DNA of 64,000 bases from Holtiella tumoricola. GTDB taxonomy: Bacteria; Bacillota; Clostridia; Lachnospirales; Cellulosilyticaceae. Location of the stretch: assembly GCF_027857615.1 (NCBI RefSeq), contig NZ_JAQIFT010000040.1:62001-126000 (forward strand), written 5' to 3'. The translations under genes were made by a program, and so were the position numbers. This document shows, in pieces, positions 24,934 to 31,430 of the stretch; within the stretch, counting starts at the first letter, position 1; each line of letters opens with the position of its first letter. Under the pieces are notes generated by a model. That model ran no database searches. It was not told where the DNA came from and saw only the letters and a list, made by a program, of their open reading frames with translations.

Positions 24934-25034
24934 GTAAAATAAAACCACGCAGAGGGTGGCGTGGGGGTTGTATGTTACCCTCCTGAGGGCTATGGATAAG
25001 GTATTATCTCATAGGCCGAAAGGGGGTGTTATGA
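24934..25034 (+). promoter_or_regulatory. Structured 5' leader of the prophage toxin-like mRNA
   Basis: CCACGC 24945-24950 pairs with GCGTGG 24959-24964. The loop GAGGGT (24952-24957) is complementary to ACCCTC at 24977-24982, a possible pseudoknot. A second, longer hairpin (GGCTATGGATAA with TTATCTCATAGGCC) precedes the ribosome binding site GGGGG at 25022-25026. The chromosomal copy near 59806-59909 keeps stem 1 as CCGTGC/GCACGG, a compensatory change, and the same GGGGGTTGTA after it. Such leaders in type I systems delay or block toxin translation. Confidence 0.7.
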
Positions 25035-25205
25035 ATGGAACATGTACTAATGATAGTATTGGTGATAGCAATGGTTATCTATCCAAGAAAAGGAATCTTT
25101 ATAGATAAGTTTAAGTTAAAAACTTTAGGCTTACATATAGAAATTAGTGCAAAAGAAAAGAACGGTTCGCCCTCGAAAAACGACCGTTCTAATCATAAAA
25201 ACTAA
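25035..25205 (+). CDS. Small hydrophobic toxin-like peptide, prophage copy
   Basis: This 56-residue peptide has one N-terminal membrane segment (MEHVLMIVLVIAMVIY), then a basic turn PRKG, FIDKFKLK, EISAKEK and a hydrophilic tail. The organisation resembles type I toxins of Gram-positive bacteria. The ATG at 25035 has GGGGGTG 8 bases upstream. Another ATG at 25031 in a different frame opens a 25-codon overlapping frame; the identical ATGAATGGA context recurs in the chromosomal paralogue (59805, 59 residues), so it may control toxin translation. An antisense RNA unit overlaps the 3' end. I do not know a named family for it. Confidence 0.8.
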   Translation: MEHVLMIVLVIAMVIYPRKGIFIDKFKLKTLGLHIEISAKEKNGSPSKNDRSNHKN

Positions 25206-25283
25206 TTTGTGATTTAAGTTCATAGCCCCAAATATAAAAACATTCAGGGAGCATCAGTGTTACAGCACTGGTGCTTTCTTTAT
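25151..25283 (-). ncRNA. Candidate antisense antitoxin RNA, prophage copy
   Basis: On the minus strand TGCTATAAT (extended -10, TATAAT at 25290-25295) would start an RNA near 25283. It ends at an intrinsic terminator: AGAACGGT (25183-25190) pairs with ACCGTTCT (25159-25166), then TTTCTTTT. The RNA of about 130 nt is antisense to the last 18 codons and the 3' UTR of the toxin-like mRNA. This is the layout of txpA/RatA-type systems. The chromosomal paralogue has the same unit with a different but still paired terminator stem. Confidence 0.75.
25250..25281 (+). terminator. Terminator of the toxin-like mRNA
   Basis: AGCATCAGTG at 25250-25259 pairs with CACTGGTGCT at 25266-25275, then TTCTTTATA. 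The same hairpin is at the 5' end of the antisense RNA and could start RNA-RNA contact. Confidence 0.85.
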
Positions 25284-25328
25284 ACCCATATTATAGCACA
25301 ATCTTAAAAAAAATAAACATTAAAATGA

Positions 25329-25356
25329 AGCACCCTAAAAATAGGGTGCTATTTTT
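25329..25356 (+). terminator. Terminator before the lysis genes
   Basis: AGCACCCT 25329-25336 pairs with AGGGTGCT 25343-25350 and is followed by ATTTTTG. It insulates the toxin-like unit from the holin gene. Confidence 0.8.
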
Positions 25357-25400
25357 GTATCTACGACAGGCTCGTCCAGTAGAAGAAAGGAGATATTGAG

Positions 25401-25649
25401 ATGGATGTAAATATGGTACAAACATTAATTAACAGTTTAGGTTTTCCTATAGTAATGGTAGGAGCGTGTGGTTTCTTTATTTGGAAGATGTATCAAGCAC
25501 AATTACAAGATAAGGAAAGACTTTATACAGAACTTAGTAGGGCGATTAGTTCCAATGATAAGATGGCTGAGATTATTAGTGAACATACTAATAAATTAGA
25601 TGCTATTCAAGGGGATGTAAAAGAAATTAAAGAAAGAGTAGGTGCTTAA
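25401..25649 (+). CDS. Holin-like protein, BhlA/UviB family
   Basis: This 82-residue protein has one N-terminal membrane segment (LGFPIVMVGACGFFIWKMY) followed by a charged coiled coil (KLDAIQGDVKEIKERVGA), the layout of BhlA and UviB holin-like proteins. It lies 1 base before the amidase start, the usual holin-endolysin order. It would form membrane lesions that let the endolysin out. GAAAGGAG precedes the start. Confidence 0.85.
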   Translation: MDVNMVQTLINSLGFPIVMVGACGFFIWKMYQAQLQDKERLYTELSRAISSNDKMAEIISEHTNKLDAIQGDVKEIKERVGA

Positions 25650-25650
25650 T

Positions 25651-26289
25651 ATGATTCAAATAACAAAGAAACTAATTAAATATAATCATAGTGGGGCTAA
25701 TAAACCAATCTATATAGTTATTCATGAAACAGGCAATGCAGATATTGGAGCAGATGCAGAACGTCATTATAAATATTTTAATAGTGGAGATCGTGGAGCT
25801 AGTGCTCATTATGTTGTAGATGATAAGCAAGTGATACAATTAGTAGAACATAACGTGCAATCTTGGCATAATGGTAAAAAATACATTTCCAATCCTAAAG
25901 TACCACAATGTAATAATAGTAATTCCATAGGTATAGAAATATGTGTTAATCAAGATGGAGATTATAATAAAGCAGTAGCAAATGCAGTAGAGCTTACTAA
26001 AAAACTAATGAAAGAGTTAAATATCCCATTAGATAGGGTTATTAGACACCATGATAGTTGTGGGAAACAATGTCCAGCAAAGATGCTTAAAGAGCCTAAG
26101 TTATGGACAGATTTTAAGAAAGCTATACAAGGCATAGAAAAAGATGAGGATTATGAAAAGGCTATACAGGTGCTTGTAGGTGCTAATATAGTGGGTAGTC
26201 CTGCAGCATGGCAGTTAGATAAAATAAATATCAATAACGTACCATCTTTAATTAAGAAGATGGCTAAGTATGTAGAGGATAGGTCCTAA
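25651..26289 (+). CDS. Phage endolysin, N-acetylmuramoyl-L-alanine amidase (Amidase_2)
   Basis: This 212-residue zinc amidase cleaves the bond between muramic acid and L-Ala of peptidoglycan. Zinc ligands and motifs: YIVIHETGN (first His), ASAHYVVDD, SIGIEICVN (Glu) and IRHHDSCGKQCPAKM (second His region and Cys). Residues about 165-212 form a small C-terminal domain (DYEKAIQVLVGANIVGSPAAW) seen in clostridial amidases. ATG 25651 is chosen because AGGTG lies 6 bases before it. Confidence 0.93.
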   Translation: MIQITKKLIKYNHSGANKPIYIVIHETGNADIGADAERHYKYFNSGDRGASAHYVVDDKQVIQLVEHNVQSWHNGKKYISNPKVPQCNNSNSIGIEICVNQDGDYNKAVANAVELTKKLMKELNIPLDRVIRHHDSCGKQCPAKMLKEPKLWTDFKKAIQGIEKDEDYEKAIQVLVGANIVGSPAAWQLDKININNVPSLIKKMAKYVEDRS

Positions 26290-26311
26290 TGGGCTTATCC
26301 TTTATTTTTTT
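26277..26311 (+). terminator. Terminator after the endolysin
   Basis: GGATA 26277-26281 pairs with TATCC 26296-26300, with more pairs inside, followed by TTTATTTTTTT. Confidence 0.7.
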
Positions 26312-26395
26312 GCCCAAATACTGATTTTGTAGGAGGGATATAATATGATACTATTTAAGTAGGCTAAAATATTAATGATGAGGAGAATTTAAATT

Positions 26396-26965
26396 ATGTA
26401 TGATATAAATGTAAAAAGGGTATATAAAAGCAAAAAATCTAAAATTGTACTAGGTATGGCGGCAGTTCTATTTTTACTATTTGTTAAGATAGGGGTTGCA
26501 AATGCTCATAAAATGGTGAGTAGTGGATATATTTTATGTGTAATATGTACTTATATCTTTTTAATAGTAATTGGTTGGTTTTCTAGACCGCATGAAAAAT
26601 ATCATCAAAAAGAGGCTATGAAGTATGGAATAACTGGTAAAATTATAGGAAGACTGTTTATTTTTAAGGAGAATGAATATCTAACAGTTAAACAATGTAT
26701 GAATACGTTAATAGCACCGTTCTGGGGATTCAATATAATAATTTTAACTGTAGGAGTAATACTATATTTAATCGGTGGCAAGCTAAGTATCACTTTTACC
26801 CTTAGTTATTTTATGCTTAATCTAGGGGCGTGTAGTAGCGATATATATTTATATTTTAAGTTAATACATATTAACAAAACAAGTAAAGTATATATGAAGT
26901 GGGATCAAGAAATTAAAGGTGTTCCGCAGAACATTTACTTTAGTATAGTGGATGAAGAAAAGTAG
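26396..26965 (+). CDS. DUF3267 membrane protein with HExxH motif (putative metalloprotease), prophage cargo
   Basis: This 189-residue protein has about four membrane segments (near residues 18-34, 45-62, 105-125 and 130-150). HEKYH, an HExxH zinc-protease motif, lies after the second, and NLGACSSDIYLY in the last part resembles the conserved N...GD segment of DUF3267. It lies outside the lysis operon behind a terminator, with its own GAGGAG site, so it looks like a lysogenic conversion gene. The phage role is unknown. Confidence 0.75.
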   Translation: MYDINVKRVYKSKKSKIVLGMAAVLFLLFVKIGVANAHKMVSSGYILCVICTYIFLIVIGWFSRPHEKYHQKEAMKYGITGKIIGRLFIFKENEYLTVKQCMNTLIAPFWGFNIIILTVGVILYLIGGKLSITFTLSYFMLNLGACSSDIYLYFKLIHINKTSKVYMKWDQEIKGVPQNIYFSIVDEEK

Positions 26966-27057
26966 TTATAATAAAAATATCATTTGGCTAGATAGTGCTT
27001 AACTCATCTTTGTTTTTTTCATAAGCATAGAGTATTGTTTATAAAGTTAGGAGTATA

Positions 27058-27108
27058 AATTGAACCCCAAATATTAGACAAAATATCTCTAACATTTGGA
27101 GTTCAATT
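27058..27108. repeat. Inverted repeat with IS3-like ends at the prophage border
   Basis: AATTGAACCCCAAATATTAGA at 27058-27078 is an inverted copy of 27088-27108 with 2 mismatches in 21 and a 9-base spacer. The sequence GAACCCCAAAT(A/G)TTAGA looks like terminal repeats of IS3-family elements, so this may be a collapsed element or MITE. It may also act as a transcription terminator between prophage and miaB. Confidence 0.55.
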
Positions 27109-27145
27109 CATAAGCCCTAGCTTTATTTTTTTTATCCAATTATGA

Positions 27146-27151
27146 TATAAT
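27146..27151 (+). promoter_or_regulatory. -10 box of the miaB operon
   Basis: TATAAT at 27146-27151 lies 40 bases before the miaB ATG; the -35 region (TTATTT, 27123-27128) is weak with a 17-base spacer. Confidence 0.6.
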
Positions 27152-27190
27152 GTATACTGTATATTTAATAAGTATAAAGGAGAACTATTT

Positions 27191-28615
27191 ATGGGCAAAA
27201 GACAAACTATTGAAATTTCAACAGCTGAAGCAAAAAGACAAATGGACATTATTTCCCAACTTTCGCACCATATAAAAGATAAAGGATTAAAGTATTTTAC
27301 TCAAACATTCGGTTGTCAGATGAACGCACACGATTCTGAAAAAATCCAGGGTATGCTTACCCAAATGGGCTACACTGAAACCGATAAAGAGGCAGAAGCG
27401 GACCTTATCCTTTATAATACATGCTGTGTAAGAGAAAATGCTGAAAACAAAATTTTTGGTAAGCTAGGTTATCTTAAAAAACTTAAGCGTTTAAAGCCAG
27501 ATCTTATGATTGCTCTTTGTGGCTGTATGATGCAACAAGATATTATACTTGAAAACCTTAAGAAAAATTATCGTCATGTAGATATTATCTTCGGAACTTA
27601 CAATATTTATAAGCTTCCTGAACTTTTACAAACACGTTTTGAAACAGGTAAAAAAGTTATTGATATTTGGGATTCTCATCAAGATATTGTTGAAGATTTA
27701 CCAAGTGAGCGTAAATTCCTTTTCAAAGCTTGTGTTAACATTATGTATGGCTGTAATAACTTCTGTACATACTGTATCGTGCCTTATGTAAGAGGACGTG
27801 AAAGAAGTCGTGAGCCACAAGATATCTTGAAAGAAATACGTACACTTGTAGAAGATGGTGTAAAAGAAATTATGCTTCTTGGACAAAATGTTAACTCTTA
27901 TGGCAAGACTCTAGATACACCAATGTCATTTGCAGACCTTATTCGTGAGGTAAATAAAATAGAAGGTCTTGAGCGTATCCGCTTTATGACTTCACATCCA
28001 AAAGATTTAAGTGATGATTTAATTGCTGCAATGGCTGAGTGTGATAAAGTATGTAACAGTTTACACCTTCCATTCCAAGCTGGTAGTACAAATGTTTTAA
28101 CACGTATGAATCGTCGTTATACAAAGGAACAATATTTAGAACTTGTTAGAAAAGTTAAGGCGGCAATGCCAGACATTGCATTAACAACGGATATTATTGT
28201 AGCCTTCCCAGGTGAAACAGATGAAGATTTTGAAGAGACTATGGATGTTGTACGTCAAGTACGTTTTTCAGGGGCATTTACTTTCGTTTACTCAAAACGT
28301 ACAGGTACACCAGCAGCAACTATGGAAGATCAAATTCCAGAAGAAGTATCAAAAGAGCGTTTTAATCGTCTTTTAGATCTTGTTAATAGTACACAAGCAG
28401 AACATATGCAATCCTTTATTGGTAAAGTGACAGATGTACTTTTAGAAGAAGTTAACAAACAGGATGCAACGCTTTTAAGTGGACGTACTTCAGAAGGTAT
28501 ACTTGTTCATGTTAAAGCGGACCAAAGCTTTATTGGTGAAATTGTTAATATTAAAATCATTAGTGCAAAAACACATTATTTAATGGGAGAACTTGTAAGT
28601 GATGAGTGTGAATAA
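27191..28615 (+). CDS. miaB: tRNA-2-methylthio-N6-isopentenyladenosine synthase MiaB
   Basis: This 474-residue radical SAM enzyme adds a methylthio group to i6A37 of tRNA. N-terminal UPF0004 cysteines: TFGCQMN (C42), NTCCVRE and ALCGCMMQ hold the auxiliary 4Fe-4S cluster. The radical SAM triad is C188, C192 and C195 in YGCNNFCTYCIVPYVRG. A C-terminal TRAM domain (LLEEVNKQDATLLSGRTSEG) binds tRNA. The gene starts the cluster; miaA, which makes its substrate, is three genes downstream. It overlaps mutS by 14 bases. Confidence 0.97.
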   Translation: MGKRQTIEISTAEAKRQMDIISQLSHHIKDKGLKYFTQTFGCQMNAHDSEKIQGMLTQMGYTETDKEAEADLILYNTCCVRENAENKIFGKLGYLKKLKRLKPDLMIALCGCMMQQDIILENLKKNYRHVDIIFGTYNIYKLPELLQTRFETGKKVIDIWDSHQDIVEDLPSERKFLFKACVNIMYGCNNFCTYCIVPYVRGRERSREPQDILKEIRTLVEDGVKEIMLLGQNVNSYGKTLDTPMSFADLIREVNKIEGLERIRFMTSHPKDLSDDLIAAMAECDKVCNSLHLPFQAGSTNVLTRMNRRYTKEQYLELVRKVKAAMPDIALTTDIIVAFPGETDEDFEETMDVVRQVRFSGAFTFVYSKRTGTPAATMEDQIPEEVSKERFNRLLDLVNSTQAEHMQSFIGKVTDVLLEEVNKQDATLLSGRTSEGILVHVKADQSFIGEIVNIKIISAKTHYLMGELVSDECE

Positions 28616-31418
28616 ATTAAATGTAACACCTATGATGAGACAGTACTTAGACATTAAAGATGAGAATCCTGATTGCGTAATCTTTTTCCGTATGGGTGAC
28701 TTTTATGAGATGTTTTTTGAAGATGCAGTAACTGTTTCAAGAGAATTAGAAATCACTTTAACTGGTCGTGATTGTGGCTTGTCAGAACGTGCCCCTATGT
28801 GTGGGGTACCGTTCCACGCTGCAGATAACTACGTTGCACGTCTTGTAGAAAAAGGATTTAAAGTTGCAATCTGTGAACAATTAGAAGATCCTTCTACAAC
28901 AAAAGGCCTTGTTAAACGTGGTGTTGTACGTATTGTTACACCAGGTACTATTTTAGAAGGTAGTACGATTCAAGAAGGTAAGAATAACTACATTACATCT
29001 CTTGTACGTACAGAAGATCACTATGGTCTAAGCCTCTGTGACGTTACAACAGGAGAATGGCTTGTAACAGAAGTAAGCATTGACCAAGGTGACCATAAAC
29101 TTATGGATGAATTGGCAAAATTCGCACCTGTAGAGTGTCTTTTAGATCACCGTGTTTATACTGATACTAAATTACCAACACATTTAAAAGACCGTTTTAA
29201 TGCATTAGTAGAAGAAATACCAGACCATGTTTTAGATTATGATTTATGTGAAAAGTTACTCCTTAATCATTTTCATATTTTAGGATTAGATGGTATTGGT
29301 CTGAGTAACCATCCAGCTTGTGTGCTTGCTTGTAGTAGCTTATTAAACTATTTAAAAGAAACACAAAAGAATGAGCTTTCTCATTTAGGTCAAATTACAT
29401 TCTATAATGTAAATGAATTTATGCTTTTAGATAGCGCAACAAGACGTAACCTAGAACTTACAGAAACACTCCGTGAGAAAAAGCGTAAAGGTTCATTACT
29501 TCATGTCCTAGATCATACGCAAACAGCTATGGGAGCACGTTACCTCAGAAAGTGTGTAGAACAACCACTTATTCATCAAGAAGCCATTAATGCTAGACTC
29601 TCAGCAACTGAAGAACTTAAAGAAAGCTTATTTTTACGTGATGATATCAAAGCCTCATTAAGTGCTATTTATGATATGGAACGTCTTGTTGGACGTATTG
29701 CATATGGTACATGTAATGCAAAGGACCTTATTGCTCTTAAAGAATCTTTACGTGTACTGCCAGAGCTTCACGGTCATTTAGAGACAACTACAAGTCATGC
29801 ACTTCGTGCTATGTACAATAGTTTTGATGACTTAAGTGATTTATTTGAACGTATTGATGTCTCTATCATTGATGAACCACCTATTTCGTTACGTGAAGGT
29901 GGGCTAATTAAAGGTGGTTATAATCAAGAAATTGATGAGCTACGTGATGTCAAAACGCATGGTACCAATTGGCTGCGTGATGTAGAAACTAAAGAAAAAG
30001 AACAAACAGGAATCAAAAATTTAAAAATTAAATATAACAAGGTATTTGGTTATTTCTTAGAGGTTACTCAGTCTTATAACCATTTAGTACCAGATTATTT
30101 TATTCGTAAGCAAACTTTATCAAACTGTGAACGTTACATTACAGAAGAACTTAAAACAATAGAAGAAAAAATCCTAGGGGCAGATGAGAAACTCCAAGCT
30201 TTAGAGTACAAACTGTTTACAGAAATACGCGATTTTATAGCTGAACATATGGATCGTCTTTTACGTATGTCTCGTCTCGTTGCAGAACTAGATATGTTAA
30301 CTTCTTTAGCGATTGCTGCGGAAGTGAATGGCTATGTCAAACCACTGATTGATGAATCAGATACTTTAAATATTGTGGGTGGACGCCATCCTGTAGTTGA
30401 AAAGATTATAGGACAGCATCAATTTATAGCAAATGATGTCTATCTCAATGAAACAGATCATCAAATTAATCTGATTACAGGACCGAACATGGCTGGTAAA
30501 TCTACTTTTATGCGCCAAACAGCACTGATTGTTTTAATGGCACAAATGGGGTCCTTTGTTCCAGCAGAGTCTGCTCATATTGGTGTTGTAGATCGTATCT
30601 TTACACGTGTTGGAGCGTCAGACGATTTAGCCTCAGGTCAAAGTACATTTATGGTAGAAATGATGGAAGTATCTAATATCCTACATCATGCAACGAAGAA
30701 AAGCTTATTGATTTTAGATGAAATTGGTCGTGGAACAAGTACAATTGATGGTTTAAGTATTGCTTGGGCTATTATTGAACATATTGCAAACCATAATAAA
30801 TTAGGCGCAAAAACACTTTTTGCCACTCATTATCATGAGCTTACTGAACTTGAAAAAACTATACCTTCTCTACGTAACTATTGTGTACAAGTTAAAGAAA
30901 TGGGTGAAACCATTATCTTCTTACACAAAATCGTACCAGGTAGTGTCGATCATAGTTATGGTATTCAAGTAGCTCATCTTGCTGGACTACCAAAAGAAGT
31001 ACTTGACCGTGCTCATGCCATTATGGCAGAAATAGAAGGTGAAAGTTCAAGAGATTTACGTGCTGTAGTTGAAACTTCTTCAAAAGCTGTGGAAGAACAT
31101 AAATTACAAACGGAACAAAATACAGTACCAGCTTCTGCACACGTAGAAGCCTCACAAGCATCTCTAACAGCTGAACCTATTAGTCTAGCGCAAACTGTAT
31201 CTCCCTCAGGACAAGTCTCCTTACTTGAGCCAGCACAAGCGACACCACCAGCTCAAATGAGCTTATTAGGAGGAAGTGACCTCCATGTGGAAATTATTGA
31301 TGCATTAGAAGATGCAGATCTCATGAATATGACACCATTTGAGGCCATGCAACTATTATTTGAACTTAAAAATCAGCTAAATGGTAAAGGTTCTAAAAAG
31401 AAAAAATCTAGAAGGTAA
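28602..31418 (+). CDS. mutS: DNA mismatch repair ATPase MutS
   Basis: This 938-residue protein has the mismatch-binding motif FFRMGDFYEMF near residues 30-40 (with the wedge Phe-x-Glu), core and lever domains, Walker A TGPNMAGKST, and Walker B ILDEIGRGTST followed by FATHYHELTE. The family is about 850-880 residues; the extra length is a low-complexity linker near residues 800-890 with two clamp-binding-like motifs, QVSLL (about 871) and QMSLL (about 885), before a C-terminal helix. ATG 28602 lies inside the end of miaB. Confidence 0.97.
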   Translation: MSVNKLNVTPMMRQYLDIKDENPDCVIFFRMGDFYEMFFEDAVTVSRELEITLTGRDCGLSERAPMCGVPFHAADNYVARLVEKGFKVAICEQLEDPSTTKGLVKRGVVRIVTPGTILEGSTIQEGKNNYITSLVRTEDHYGLSLCDVTTGEWLVTEVSIDQGDHKLMDELAKFAPVECLLDHRVYTDTKLPTHLKDRFNALVEEIPDHVLDYDLCEKLLLNHFHILGLDGIGLSNHPACVLACSSLLNYLKETQKNELSHLGQITFYNVNEFMLLDSATRRNLELTETLREKKRKGSLLHVLDHTQTAMGARYLRKCVEQPLIHQEAINARLSATEELKESLFLRDDIKASLSAIYDMERLVGRIAYGTCNAKDLIALKESLRVLPELHGHLETTTSHALRAMYNSFDDLSDLFERIDVSIIDEPPISLREGGLIKGGYNQEIDELRDVKTHGTNWLRDVETKEKEQTGIKNLKIKYNKVFGYFLEVTQSYNHLVPDYFIRKQTLSNCERYITEELKTIEEKILGADEKLQALEYKLFTEIRDFIAEHMDRLLRMSRLVAELDMLTSLAIAAEVNGYVKPLIDESDTLNIVGGRHPVVEKIIGQHQFIANDVYLNETDHQINLITGPNMAGKSTFMRQTALIVLMAQMGSFVPAESAHIGVVDRIFTRVGASDDLASGQSTFMVEMMEVSNILHHATKKSLLILDEIGRGTSTIDGLSIAWAIIEHIANHNKLGAKTLFATHYHELTELEKTIPSLRNYCVQVKEMGETIIFLHKIVPGSVDHSYGIQVAHLAGLPKEVLDRAHAIMAEIEGESSRDLRAVVETSSKAVEEHKLQTEQNTVPASAHVEASQASLTAEPISLAQTVSPSGQVSLLEPAQATPPAQMSLLGGSDLHVEIIDALEDADLMNMTPFEAMQLLFELKNQLNGKGSKKKKSRR

Positions 31419-31430
31419 GGAAGTGAGTAA

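Larger units (their letters stand above)
1..26965 (+). mobile_element. Prophage (lambda-like head, P2-like contractile tail), left end outside the window
   Basis: Nearly all genes here run on the plus strand in phage order: partition and regulation, packaging, head, tail sheath and tube, tape measure, baseplate, fibres, lysis. Head genes resemble the lambda set (Nu1, gpA, gpW, gpB types) and tail genes the P2 set (FI, FII, E, T, X, D, V, U, W, J, I, H), so this is a mosaic myovirus. The right boundary is placed between the DUF3267 gene and the miaB promoter. No att repeat could be identified because the left end is not in the window. No structural gene is visibly broken, so the phage may be functional. 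Confidence 0.93.
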
